Below, in pieces: positions 33,852 through 42,415 of a stretch of 64,000 bases of DNA (position 1 is the stretch's first letter; the number at the start of each line of letters is the position of its first letter). The DNA is taken from NCBI RefSeq assembly GCF_024168645.1, contig NZ_JALJWF010000001.1, forward strand, positions 1,603,001 to 1,667,000, written 5' to 3'. Both the position numbers and the translations under genes were made by a program. Source of the stretch: Pseudomonas sp. GGS8 (GTDB lineage Bacteria > Pseudomonadota > Gammaproteobacteria > Pseudomonadales > Pseudomonadaceae). The notes under the pieces were generated by a model. The model was not told the DNA's origin. It searched no databases and was given only the letters and a program-made list of their open reading frames with translations.

Positions 33852-34670
33852 TTATGGGGTTTCGATGCGCCGCTGCAACAAGTTGATCAGCAGCAACAGG
33901 ACAAAGGAAACCACCAGCATCAGTACACCAATGGAGGTGGCGCCGGTGTAATCGTACTGGTCGAGTTTGACCATGATCAGCAGCGGCAGAATTTCGGTTT
34001 TCATCGGCATGTTGCCAGCAATGAAAATCACCGAGCCGTACTCGCCGACCCCGCGGGCAAAGGCCAAAGCGAAACCGGTCAGCCAGGCTGGGAGCAGCGC
34101 CGGCATCAGAATATGGCGGAAAACCTGCAACGGTTTTGCCCCCAGGCACGCCGCCGCCTCTTCCACTTCACGGGGGATATCGGCCAGTACAGGCTGTACA
34201 GTACGTACCACGAATGGAAGCGTCACAAAAGTCAGCGCCAGAGTGATGCCGAGGGGGGTATACGCGATCTTGAAACCGAGGTCCGCCGCGAACTGCCCCA
34301 CCAGGCCGGTGGGGGTGTACAGCGCGGTGAGCGCGATACCGGCCACGGCAGTGGGCAATGCGAAGGGCAAGTCGATCATCGCATCGATGACTTTGCGCCC
34401 CGGGAAGGTGTAGCGCACCAGCACCCAGGCCAGCAGCGTACCGATCACGCCGTTGATGACTGCGGCGTACAACGCGGTGCCGAAGCTCAGCTTCAACGCG
34501 GCCAGCACCCGAGGTGCCGAGATGATTGCCCAGAACTGGTCCCAGGTCAGTTGAGCGGCGTGCACGAACATCGCCGCCAGTGGAATGAGCACAATCAGGC
34601 TGAGGTACACCAAGGTGTAGCCCAGCGTCAGCCCGAAGCCGGGTATGACGGGGGAGATACGACGCGACAT
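33852..34670 (-). CDS. cysT: Sulfate ABC transporter permease CysT
   Basis: A 272-residue permease with the EAA loop ([20 protein letters not shown], about 176-195) and family marks [17 protein letters not shown] and [17 protein letters not shown]. The ATG at 34670 gives the common [19 protein letters not shown] start. The frame runs 32 codons further upstream, but these lie in the hairpin region after sbp and are not typical of the family. Confidence 0.92.
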   Translation of the reverse strand: MSRRISPVIPGFGLTLGYTLVYLSLIVLIPLAAMFVHAAQLTWDQFWAIISAPRVLAALKLSFGTALYAAVINGVIGTLLAWVLVRYTFPGRKVIDAMIDLPFALPTAVAGIALTALYTPTGLVGQFAADLGFKIAYTPLGITLALTFVTLPFVVRTVQPVLADIPREVEEAAACLGAKPLQVFRHILMPALLPAWLTGFALAFARGVGEYGSVIFIAGNMPMKTEILPLLIMVKLDQYDYTGATSIGVLMLVVSFVLLLLINLLQRRIETP

Positions 34671-34696
34671 AAAAGTCCTTGGTTGAGAACGCGCTA

Positions 34697-34781
34697 AGCC
34701 CCGACGGTGAAATCGGGGCCCGTTGGCTAATGCCTGCCAGTTAAGGTGCTCCCACATGGATTGCATTTAACTGACAGGCAT
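34697..34781 (-). promoter_or_regulatory. Two stem-loops between sbp and cysT
   Basis: GCCCCGA/TCGGGGC (34698-34719, approximate) and a larger stem TGCCTGCCAGTTAA (34731-34744) with TTAACTGACAGGCA (34767-34780), 14-base arms with one mismatch. Neither is followed by a good T run on the minus strand. They probably protect or partly terminate the sbp message, giving more binding protein than permease; this is inference from position. Confidence 0.6.
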
Positions 34782-34808
34782 CAGCCCCGTTGGATGATCC
34801 ATTTCAGG

Positions 34809-35822
34809 CTACTGCGCCTGATAAATCTGGTCGAACACGCCACCGTCATTGAAGAATTTCGGCTGCGCGGTTTTCCAGCCGCCGAAGTCCTTGTCGATGG
34901 TCACCAGTTCCAGGGTCGGGAACTGCTTGGCGTACTTGGCAGCGACGTCCTTGTCACGTGGACGATAGAAGTTTTTCGCCGCGATTTCCTGGCCGGCAGG
35001 GCTGTATAGGTGCTTGAGGTACGCCTCGGCGATCTCGGTGTTGCCCTTTTTCTCGGCGTTCTTGTCGACCACGGCCACCGGCGGTTCAGCAAGGATCGAC
35101 AGCGAAGGCACTACGATGTCGAACTTGTCGGCGCCGCCGTCTTCTTTCAAGGCCAGGAAGGCTTCGTTTTCCCAGGCCAGCAACACGTCGCCCTGACCGT
35201 TGTTGACGAAGGTGATGGTCGAACCGCGAGCTCCGGTGTCCAGCACTGGCACGTGTTTGAACAGGGTCTGCACGTACTCTTTGGCCTTGGCTTCGTTACC
35301 GCCGTTGGCTTTCAGGCCATAAGCCCAGGCCGCAAGGAAGTTCCAGCGTGCGCCGCCAGAGGTTTTCGGGTTCGGGGTGATGACTTCCACGCCGTTTTTG
35401 GTCAGGTCGCCCCAGTCCTTGATGCCTTTCGGGTTGCCCTTGCGCACCAGGAACACGATGGTCGAGGTGTAAGGCGTGCTCGCTTCCGGCAGACGCTTCT
35501 GCCAGTCAGCCGGCAGGCTCTTGCCGAGCTTGGCGATTTCGTCGATGTCACCGGCCAGAGCCAGGGTCACCACGTCAGCCCGCAGACCGTCGATCACCGC
35601 CCGGCCCTGCTTGCCTGAGCCACCGTGGGACTGCTGGATCTTCACGTTGTCGCCAGCGTGATCCTTTTTCCAGAAGTTGATGAACTCGGCGTTGTAGTCC
35701 TGATACAGCTCACGGGTCGGGTCATACGACACGTTGAGCAGTTCGTAATCCTTGGCAACCGCGGAACCAGCAAACAGTGCACTGGCCAGGGCGGCCAAGG
35801 CAAAATGGCGAATCGACGACAT
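34809..35822 (-). CDS. sbp: Periplasmic sulfate-binding protein
   Basis: A 337-residue binding protein with a Sec signal peptide (about 1-23, SAVA/K). The sulfate-binding protein signatures are visible: [13 protein letters not shown] (about 28-40), [15 protein letters not shown] and [16 protein letters not shown] second signature, [16 protein letters not shown], lies near 152-167. First gene of the sulfate importer block after oscA. Confidence 0.93.
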   Translation of the reverse strand: MSSIRHFALAALASALFAGSAVAKDYELLNVSYDPTRELYQDYNAEFINFWKKDHAGDNVKIQQSHGGSGKQGRAVIDGLRADVVTLALAGDIDEIAKLGKSLPADWQKRLPEASTPYTSTIVFLVRKGNPKGIKDWGDLTKNGVEVITPNPKTSGGARWNFLAAWAYGLKANGGNEAKAKEYVQTLFKHVPVLDTGARGSTITFVNNGQGDVLLAWENEAFLALKEDGGADKFDIVVPSLSILAEPPVAVVDKNAEKKGNTEIAEAYLKHLYSPAGQEIAAKNFYRPRDKDVAAKYAKQFPTLELVTIDKDFGGWKTAQPKFFNDGGVFDQIYQAQ

Positions 35823-35892
35823 GGTGAAAGCTCCTGGAATTCTTGGTGTGATGGCTTTTTCTTATGGTCTGGAACGGGTTGCCTGACTCAAG

Positions 35893-35949
35893 GATCGCAG
35901 CCTTCGACGCTCCCGCAGGAGCTGCCGAAGGCTGCGATCTTTTGATCTT
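35893..35949. repeat. Hairpin repeat (GATCGCAGCCTTCG family)
   Basis: Perfect 14-base arms GATCGCAGCCTTCG (35893-35906) and CGAAGGCTGCGATC (35936-35949). This sequence family is common between genes in fluorescent pseudomonads and is different from the two REP families seen elsewhere in the window. It lies between oscA and sbp, with no T run in the direction of transcription, so I call it a repeat rather than a terminator. Confidence 0.7.
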
Positions 35950-35953
35950 TACT

Positions 35954-36136
35954 TCAGCTCGGCTTGTTGCTCGGATTCTGCAAACGGAATTTTTCTTTGC
36001 GTTCGATCTGTACCACCTGGGCGTTGTGCACGGTGATTTCCACCGCGCCAAAGCGTAGATCGCGCAAGGCGCTTTGGATTTCACGCAAAATGGTGGCTTC
36101 GTCCTGCCCGTCAACACTACGTAGGGATGCGCTCAT
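35954..36136 (-). CDS. oscA: OscA/YezD-family small protein (DUF2292)
   Basis: A 60-residue protein of the YezD/DUF2292 family: ATILREIQSALRDLRFGAVEI, then TVHNAQVVQIERKEKFRL. In Pseudomonas this gene precedes sbp and is needed for growth on organosulfur compounds and for chromate resistance in P. corrugata (OscA), apparently under sulfur starvation. AGGAG is six or so bases before the ATG. The molecular function is not established. The strong AT-rich palindrome upstream supports sulfur control. Confidence 0.85.
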   Translation of the reverse strand: MSASLRSVDGQDEATILREIQSALRDLRFGAVEITVHNAQVVQIERKEKFRLQNPSNKPS

Positions 36137-36216
36137 GGTGCTGCTCCTTTAATGAGATATGCCTGGCAGTGGCGGCACTGCGTACGGCGTGAGAGCAATA
36201 GTAGATAGGCGCAGAT

Positions 36217-36241
36217 ATTCTTAAAAAGACTATTTAAGAAT
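36217..36241 (-). promoter_or_regulatory. Palindromic operator/promoter site before oscA
   Basis: Perfect inverted repeat ATTCTTAAA - 7 bases - TTTAAGAAT, centred 93 bases before the oscA ATG in AT-rich DNA. It overlaps the sequence shared with the SfnB operon island. The rest of 36137-36461 holds a REP pair and no gene. Confidence 0.55.
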
Positions 36242-36321
36242 GTTTATATAACCAAAACACATTATTTGATGGCGCAGGGATTTGCAGGGGGTTCTACTAC
36301 TTTCAGGGGCGCGCAAATCCT

Positions 36322-36428
36322 GTGGCGAGGGGGCTTGTCGGAACGCCGCACCGCCCCGTTCGGCTGCGTAGCAGACGCAAAGATTTGGGGCCGCGATGCG
36401 CCCCAACGGGGGCAAGCCCCCTCGCCAC
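36322..36428. repeat. REP pair with loop-insert variant
   Basis: The left copy has an insert in the hairpin (GGGCTTG, then TCGGAACGCCGCAccg, then CCCCGTTC), the same as in the copy at 20.27 kb. The right copy (about 36403-36428) is ordinary, and a truncated fragment CTCGCCACAAG follows at about 36439. Confidence 0.8.
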
Positions 36429-36461
36429 AACTAACCTTCTCGCCACAAGAAGGTCAGGCGC

Positions 36462-38381
36462 TCATCCAATCAACGGCGCACGAGCCCAATTCAATGAAGC
36501 CGCCGGCACGGGCCGCCCAAACCAGTACCCCTGCCCCAGATCGCAATCGTGCTCGATCAGGAAACCCGCCTGCTCAACCTGCTCGATCCCCTCGGCATGC
36601 ACCTGCATTCCCATGCTTTGCGCCAGCGCAATGATCACCCGTGCGATTGCCGCATCATCCTCATCACCCGGCAAGCCTGCGACAAATCCCTGATCGATCT
36701 TGAGCTTTTGCACCGGCAAACGCTTGAGTCGCAGCAACGACGAATAACCCGTGCCGAAGTCATCGATGGCCAGCCGCACGCCTAACTCACGCAAGCGGTG
36801 CATCTGCTCCAGCGCCACTTCCGGGTCCTCCATCACCGCGCTTTCGGTGACTTCCAGCTCCAGATACGCCGGATCCAGCCCGGTGTCGTGCAGCACCTGA
36901 GCCACCTGCTGGTACAACTCACGGCGAGCGAACAGGCGCGAAGAAACGTTCACCGCGACAAACGACAACACCACGCCCGCCGCTTGCCATTGACACATTT
37001 GCTGACAGGCCTGGCACATGACCCAGGCATCGATCTCGGCAATCAGCCCGGTGCGCTCGGCAATGGGAATGAATTCAGCCGGCGACACCAGCCCGCGCTG
37101 TGGATGCTCCCAGCGCACCAGGGCCTCGACGCCGATCAGACGGCTGGTTTTGAGGTCGTGCACGGGTTGGTAATAAACCCGCAACTCCTGCTGCTCCAGC
37201 GCTCGGCGCAATTCGAAGGCAATTTCTACACGTTGCTGGGCATGGGCAGTCAGCTCTTCGGTGTACAGGGCATAACCGTCGCGACCGGCGCTCTTGGCCT
37301 TGAACAGTGCCGAGTCGGCATTGCGCAACAGTTGCTCGGCGCTCAACGCATCGCTGGGGAACAGGCTGATGCCGACACTGGCGTTGATGAACAACGAATG
37401 CCGGTCAATCAGAAACCGCTCCTTGAGACCATCGATGACCCGCTGGGCCAGCGCCGCGGCATGCCCCGGTTGCGGGCAATTTTCAGCCAATAGGGCAAAT
37501 TCGTCGCCACTGAGCCGCGCCAGGGTGATGCCCGGGCCGAACAAGGTGTTCAGCCGCTCGGCCACGCCCTTGAGCAGTTGATCCCCGACACTGTGACCGA
37601 GACTGTCGTTGATCAATTTGAAGTGATCCAGGTCGATCATCAGCAACGCACAACCGCGCTTATGAGCCTGCGCCGAGGCCACGGCCTGCCCGGCACGGTC
37701 GGTAAACAGCAGGCGATTGGGCAGATCGGTCAGCGGGTCGTGGTGCGCCAGGTGCGTCAGTTCATGCTCGGAGTTCTTGATCGCGCTAATGTCGGAAAAC
37801 ACCGCAACGTACTGGCTGCGCCGTCCCTCCTCGTCGTGAACGAGGCGGATCGTCTGCCATTGCGGGTAAATCTCGCCACTTTTGCGACGATTCCAGATTT
37901 CCCCGCTCCACTCGCCGAGGCTGTCGAGTGTCGCGAACATCGCCTGGTAGAAACCCGGCGGGTGATGGCCCGACTTGAACATGCTCGGTCGCTGGCCCAA
38001 CACTTCCTCATACTGGTAGCCGGTGATTTCCATGAATGCACGGTTTACATGGACGATCAGCCCCTTGCTATTGGTGACCAGCACCCCTTCGCGAGTGCAA
38101 TCGAACACCGCGGCCGCTTGTCGCAAACGCTCCCGGTCGGCAGTGCGCTCACGCAATTTGGCGCCGACGCCCAGGCAACGAAACAACCGTGCCCGTGCAA
38201 TGAAAATCAGCCCGGCACTGAAGGCCACCCAGGCATAACCGTTGATCAGTTGCCAGCGCAGCAGGTCGGTGGAGTTATCGAAGAAACTGTTCAATAAATA
38301 ACCACTGAACTGCAGCCAGACGACGGAAAGCACCAAGTAAAGCAACGCTGCACGCAAGGCATCACGATATGTGGCTGACAT
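36462..38381 (-). CDS. GGDEF/EAL cyclic-di-GMP protein with PAS domain
   Basis: A 639-residue membrane-anchored signalling protein. Two hydrophobic helices at about 12-60, a PAS domain (about 85-205; VFDCTREGVLVTNSKGLI, NRRKSGEIYPQWQTI), a GGDEF domain whose A-site reads RLSGDEF (about 300), and an EAL domain (IGVEALVRWEHP near 420; VTESAVMEDPE; DDFGTGYSSL). The EAL motif residues are intact, so phosphodiesterase activity is likely; the SGDEF form can also be active. It corresponds in position to PA0285 (PipA) of P. aeruginosa. Start: three in-frame ATG/upstream choices exist; 38381 is preferred because GGAAG lies six bases before it; 38393 is possible. Confidence 0.86.
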   Translation of the reverse strand: MSATYRDALRAALLYLVLSVVWLQFSGYLLNSFFDNSTDLLRWQLINGYAWVAFSAGLIFIARARLFRCLGVGAKLRERTADRERLRQAAAVFDCTREGVLVTNSKGLIVHVNRAFMEITGYQYEEVLGQRPSMFKSGHHPPGFYQAMFATLDSLGEWSGEIWNRRKSGEIYPQWQTIRLVHDEEGRRSQYVAVFSDISAIKNSEHELTHLAHHDPLTDLPNRLLFTDRAGQAVASAQAHKRGCALLMIDLDHFKLINDSLGHSVGDQLLKGVAERLNTLFGPGITLARLSGDEFALLAENCPQPGHAAALAQRVIDGLKERFLIDRHSLFINASVGISLFPSDALSAEQLLRNADSALFKAKSAGRDGYALYTEELTAHAQQRVEIAFELRRALEQQELRVYYQPVHDLKTSRLIGVEALVRWEHPQRGLVSPAEFIPIAERTGLIAEIDAWVMCQACQQMCQWQAAGVVLSFVAVNVSSRLFARRELYQQVAQVLHDTGLDPAYLELEVTESAVMEDPEVALEQMHRLRELGVRLAIDDFGTGYSSLLRLKRLPVQKLKIDQGFVAGLPGDEDDAAIARVIIALAQSMGMQVHAEGIEQVEQAGFLIEHDCDLGQGYWFGRPVPAASLNWARAPLIG

Positions 38382-38529
38382 TCGAGCTTCCATGTCCCAA
38401 CACAAAAGGCTGGAATTATAGTTTAAAGAAACATCCGGCCACTCTTATCTGAAAGGGCGACTGGTTTTATCTGTGGGCTAAGTGATAATGCAACGGCTGT
38501 TTTTTTCTTTATCGAGGGTCCTATAGGCT

Positions 38530-39714
38530 ATGTGGTACGAAGGTTTTCTTGGCTTATCGCCCTGGTCACTAGTGGCAGTCACCCTGCTGATGACCCATGT
38601 CACGATCGTCGGCGTCACAGTTTATCTGCATCGCTATTCAGCCCATCGCTCGCTTGAGCTCAATGCCGGCCTGAAACATTTCTTCCGCTTCTGGCTGTGG
38701 CTGACCACGGCGCAGAACACCCGCGAGTGGACCGCTATCCACCGCAAGCATCACGCCAAATGCGAAACCGCCGATGACCCGCACAGCCCGGTCATCAAAG
38801 GGTTGTCCACCGTTCTACGCAAAGGCGCCGAGCTGTACCGCGCCGAAGCGGAAAACCCCGAGACCCTACGCATCTACGGCAAGAACTGCCCCGAAGACTG
38901 GATCGAACGCAACCTCTACAGCCGCTTCCCGCTGCTGGGCGTGGCATTCATGGGCGTCATCGACCTGCTGCTGTTCGGCACCATCGGCATCACCATCTGG
39001 GCCATCCAGATGATGTGGATCCCGGTCTGGGCCGCCGGCGTGGTCAATGGCCTGGGCCATGCCATCGGCTACCGCAACTTCGAATGCCGCGATGCGGCGA
39101 CCAATCTGGTGCCCTGGGGCATCCTGATCGGCGGCGAAGAACTGCACAACAACCATCACACCTACCCTAACTCGGCCAAACTCTCGGTGAAGAAGTGGGA
39201 ATTCGACCTCGGCTGGGCCTGGATCCAGGTCTTCAGCTTTCTGCGTCTGGCCAAGGTCCAGCGAGTGGCGCCGATCGCCCACCGTGTCGAAGGCAAAGGT
39301 AGCCTGGACATGGACACCGCCATGGCGATCCTCAACAACCGCTTCCAGATCATGGCCCAGTACCGCAAGCTGGTGATCGCGCCGCTGGTCAAGCAAGAGC
39401 TGGAAAAGGTCGATCACTCGGTCCGTCACCAGTTCCACCGGGCCAAACGCCTGCTTTCGCGGGAAACCAGCCTGCTGGACGACAAGCACCACATGCGCAT
39501 CCAGACCATGCTCGAACACAGTCAGGCGCTGAAGGTAATTTACGAGAAACGCCTGGCCCTACAGCAGATCTGGGTCAAGACCAGCTCAAATGGTCACGAC
39601 ATGCTGGCCGCCATCAAGGATTGGGTGCACGAGGCCGAGGCCAGCGGGATTCAATCCCTGCGCGACTTCGCCGACCAACTGAAAACCTACTCCCTGCGCC
39701 CTGCCGCTGCCTGA
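38530..39714 (+). CDS. desA: DesA-type delta-9 acyl desaturase
   Basis: A 394-residue membrane di-iron desaturase. Histidine boxes HRYSAH (about 35-40), HRKHH (about 72-76) and HNNHH (about 207-211); helices near 12-55 and 140-185. A long C-terminal soluble tail of about 120 residues with coiled-coil character (LEKVDHSVRHQFHRAKRLL) follows. In P. aeruginosa DesA introduces a delta-9 double bond into acyl chains of membrane phospholipids. Same gene order as there (GGDEF/EAL gene, then desA). The ribosome binding site is weak. Confidence 0.88.
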   Translation: MWYEGFLGLSPWSLVAVTLLMTHVTIVGVTVYLHRYSAHRSLELNAGLKHFFRFWLWLTTAQNTREWTAIHRKHHAKCETADDPHSPVIKGLSTVLRKGAELYRAEAENPETLRIYGKNCPEDWIERNLYSRFPLLGVAFMGVIDLLLFGTIGITIWAIQMMWIPVWAAGVVNGLGHAIGYRNFECRDAATNLVPWGILIGGEELHNNHHTYPNSAKLSVKKWEFDLGWAWIQVFSFLRLAKVQRVAPIAHRVEGKGSLDMDTAMAILNNRFQIMAQYRKLVIAPLVKQELEKVDHSVRHQFHRAKRLLSRETSLLDDKHHMRIQTMLEHSQALKVIYEKRLALQQIWVKTSSNGHDMLAAIKDWVHEAEASGIQSLRDFADQLKTYSLRPAAA

Positions 39715-39716
39715 TT

Positions 39717-39832
39717 GTGGCTAGGGGCTTGCCCCCATTCGGCTGCGCAACCGCCGCAATACCTGATGACGCGTTTTAACTTAAAAAAACGCGTCGCCAG
39801 TACCGCCCAGCGGGAGCAAGTGCCCTCGCCAC
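39717..39832. repeat. Degenerate REP pair
   Basis: GTGGCTAGGGGCTTGCCCCC at 39717 and a decayed inverted partner at 39811-39832 (GGGAGCAAGTGCCCTCGCCAC). Confidence 0.7.
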
Positions 39833-39943
39833 ATAAAGCGGGAACTTCGTCCCAAATCCCCAATCTCAAAGACACTTCGCCATCCCGGCGGGCTTTGTGT
39901 TGGCCGCTGTCGAAATAGCGGCACGCCCTTGAGATTTGTGCCG

Positions 39944-40933
39944 ATGGTCAATAAAAACCTACAAGACACGTCCCTTCCACAGTGGCCCGAGGCCGCGCAA
40001 ACGCTGATGGCGCTGATGCATGCGCAAGGTGAAGTGGCGCGCCTGAGTGAACGCGAACAGCTGTTCAGCTCCCTGCTGGTCAGCGTCAACGCCGTGCTTT
40101 GGGCATTCAACTGGAAAACACGTCAGGTGCTCTACGTCAGCCCGGCCTATGACCGTATCTTCGGCCGCCCTGCCGGTTTGTTGCTGTCCGACTACAACCA
40201 CTGGCGCGACAGTGTTTATCCCGACGATCTGGACTATGCCGAGCACAGCCTGGCGCAGGTGCTGGTCAACGGCGCTGTTGAAGACCGCGAGTACCGCATC
40301 ATCGCGGCCGACGGCCAGGTGCGCTGGCTCAGCGACAAGTGCTTCATCAACCGTCACGCCGAGCCGGGCCAACCGATAATCATCGTCGGCATTGCCGAAG
40401 ACATCACCGAAAAGAAGCAAATGGAAACCGAACTGCACCGCCTGGCCACCACCGACGTACTGACCCAAAGCAGCAACCGCCGACACTTCTTCGAATGCGC
40501 CAATCGCGAATTCGAGCAGGCGCGCCAGCAAGGCAAGCCGCTGGCCTTCCTGCTGCTGGACATCGATGACTTTAAAGTGATCAACGACACCTACGGACAT
40601 CCGGAAGGCGATAAGGTACTGCAACGCATCGCCGAGAGCGGTCGTGCGGCCCTGCGGCGCGGTGATCTGTTCGGGCGGATTGGCGGTGAGGAATTCGCCG
40701 CCGTATTCCCCGGCTGTGCACCGGACATGGCCATGCAAGTGGCCGAACGCCTGCAACGGGAGATTCAGCGGTTGAGTTTCAGCCATGACGACCAGACGTT
40801 CGGCATCACCGTCAGCCAGGGCCTGAGCAGCCTCATGCCTGAGGATGAAAACCTCGACAGTCTGTTCGCCCGCGCCGATGCGGCGATGTACCAGGCCAAG
40901 CGCCAGGGCAAGAACCGGATAATCTCTGACTGA
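39944..40933 (+). CDS. PAS-GGDEF diguanylate cyclase
   Basis: A 329-residue soluble protein. PAS domain with PAC segment at about 45-160 (VLWAFNWKTRQVLYVSPAYDR; REYRIIAADGQVRWLSD), then a GGDEF domain (about 165-325) with active-site motif GGEEF (about 245) and, five residues before it, the inhibitory I-site RRGD. It should make cyclic-di-GMP and be feedback inhibited. ATG at 39944 is chosen; GTG at 39938 is in frame and possible. Homologous in position to PA0290. Confidence 0.87.
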   Translation: MVNKNLQDTSLPQWPEAAQTLMALMHAQGEVARLSEREQLFSSLLVSVNAVLWAFNWKTRQVLYVSPAYDRIFGRPAGLLLSDYNHWRDSVYPDDLDYAEHSLAQVLVNGAVEDREYRIIAADGQVRWLSDKCFINRHAEPGQPIIIVGIAEDITEKKQMETELHRLATTDVLTQSSNRRHFFECANREFEQARQQGKPLAFLLLDIDDFKVINDTYGHPEGDKVLQRIAESGRAALRRGDLFGRIGGEEFAAVFPGCAPDMAMQVAERLQREIQRLSFSHDDQTFGITVSQGLSSLMPEDENLDSLFARADAAMYQAKRQGKNRIISD

Positions 40934-40960
40934 GTTCGAATCAAAACTCAACACAAAACT

Positions 40961-41050
40961 TGTGGGAGCGGGCTTGCCCGCGATAGCGGACTATCAGCCT
41001 ACATTGATGCTGCATGTCAGCCCCTCATCGCGGGCAAGCCCGCTCCCACA
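40961..41050. repeat. REP pair (GTGGGAGCGGGCTTGCCCGCGAT type)
   Basis: Clean inverted copies at 40961-40984 and 41027-41050 between convergent genes. Confidence 0.85.
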
Positions 41051-41065
41051 GGTATTGCGTAAAGC

Positions 41066-42280
41066 CTATTTTTTGCGCAAACGCATCAACTCCGGCAAGC
41101 CAATCTTGAGCAACCGCGCCGTGCGGCTCTTGGACAACGCCTCGATCCCTTCATGCTCGGTCAGGCGCGCCAGTTGCGCGGCCATGTTCATCACCAGCGC
41201 TTCGCGGGAGTAAACCCCGCCGCCGAGCTGATAAACCGCCGCAATCAGCTCACGCAGCTCCAGCGGCAGGCGCCAGCGGGTGCGCAGCGCCGAACCGTAG
41301 GCCGCGCCGAATTCAGCCAGGGCATCGCCGACTTCCTCCCATTCATCCAGCTCACCGCCGGCCTGCTTCCACTCCTGCAAACAGCGCAGCAACGCCAAGT
41401 CGCCGAGGCGATGCAGCATGCCTGCGCAATAACAACGCTCCTGATCCAGATCCAGCAAGCGCGCCAGCGTCCGCGCGTATTCGGCGGTGTGCAGGGACAA
41501 TTCCCAATAACGCTCGGCATAGTCCGCCAGTTGCGGATCGCTGAGTCGGGCGCTGCGCTTGAGAGCGAGACCCAGAATCAGGTTCATGCTTTGCGCGGTG
41601 CCCAAGCGATGCAGCGCCTGGGCCAGGGTTTGCACAGCCGCGCCATGATGCTGGGCCGCGCTATTGGCGGCGGCAATCAGGACCGCGGTGATTTGCGGGT
41701 CGGTGCGGACTTCGTCTTCAAGCCGCGTCAGATCGAGGCCATCGGGATTGAGGCCACGTTTGATCGCCACCTGCACATCGGTCATCAGCGGCGCACCGTC
41801 CGCCAGTTCACGCCGCCGCTCCAGGTACACCGACAAGGTCATGCCCGGCGCCAGCGAGGGCACTTCGCAAGATACCTCTTCACCCGCGTTCAGCAGCAAA
41901 TCCTGCAGGCGCTGGGTCAGGTTTTCCATGTTCAGGGGTTTGGTCAGGTACGCCGTGGGCGCCAGGGGCAAGACCTCACGCACGCTGGCGCTGTCGTTGC
42001 GGCTGCTCATCAGAATGAAGGGCAGCGGCGGATTACGTTGGCGCTGACGAACACTGCGCAACACATTCAGGCCATCGACGCCGGGCAACTCCCAGTCGAC
42101 GATCACCAGGTCATAAGGATTTTCCGCCAACAGCTTCAAGGCCTCCTGGCCATCGGCACACACGTCCAGCCGTGCGTCGCAGCGCACATTCAACAACACC
42201 TGCTTAAGCAAGTCGCGGGACCAAGGGTCAGCCTCGGCAATCAGCACACGCGGCACAGCGGGTAACACCACAACAGTCAT
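41066..42280 (-). CDS. Response regulator receiver - HDOD domain protein
   Basis: A 404-residue protein. Receiver domain at about 8-125 (LIAEADPWSRDLLKQVL; phospho-acceptor in VIVDWELPGVDG; LTKPL), then an HDOD domain at about 190-395 (PQITAVLIAAANSAA; ALHRLGTAQSMNLILGLAL; CYCAGMLHRLGDLALLR). The metal-binding HD pair of true phosphodiesterases is absent, as expected for HDOD. Such proteins act as signalling scaffolds. Start at ATG 42280 with GGAG seven bases upstream; a GTG two codons earlier is possible. Likely linked to the neighbouring cyclic-di-GMP genes only by position. Confidence 0.82.
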   Translation of the reverse strand: MTVVVLPAVPRVLIAEADPWSRDLLKQVLLNVRCDARLDVCADGQEALKLLAENPYDLVIVDWELPGVDGLNVLRSVRQRQRNPPLPFILMSSRNDSASVREVLPLAPTAYLTKPLNMENLTQRLQDLLLNAGEEVSCEVPSLAPGMTLSVYLERRRELADGAPLMTDVQVAIKRGLNPDGLDLTRLEDEVRTDPQITAVLIAAANSAAQHHGAAVQTLAQALHRLGTAQSMNLILGLALKRSARLSDPQLADYAERYWELSLHTAEYARTLARLLDLDQERCYCAGMLHRLGDLALLRCLQEWKQAGGELDEWEEVGDALAEFGAAYGSALRTRWRLPLELRELIAAVYQLGGGVYSREALVMNMAAQLARLTEHEGIEALSKSRTARLLKIGLPELMRLRKK

Positions 42281-42367
42281 CTGCACACTCCAACGGCAAT
42301 GCTTGCACCTTAGTCAATGATGGCCATTCGATACAGCGCAATTGCCCTGATGTGTTTCAAGTGGCAT

Positions 42368-42394
42368 AAAAAAACCCGCCGAAGCGGGTTTTTT
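42368..42394 (-). terminator. Terminator after gabT
   Basis: AAAACCCGC - cgaa - GCGGGTTTT stem-loop with A and T runs on both sides, 22 bases after the gabT stop. It shields the downstream HDOD gene. Confidence 0.9.
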
Positions 42395-42415
42395 GTCGAT
42401 CAGTTCACAAACGGA

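Noticed and set aside
35893..35949. Rho-independent terminator of oscA.
   Set aside because: The T run lies on the wrong side for minus-strand transcription, and the sequence matches a common intergenic repeat type of this group.
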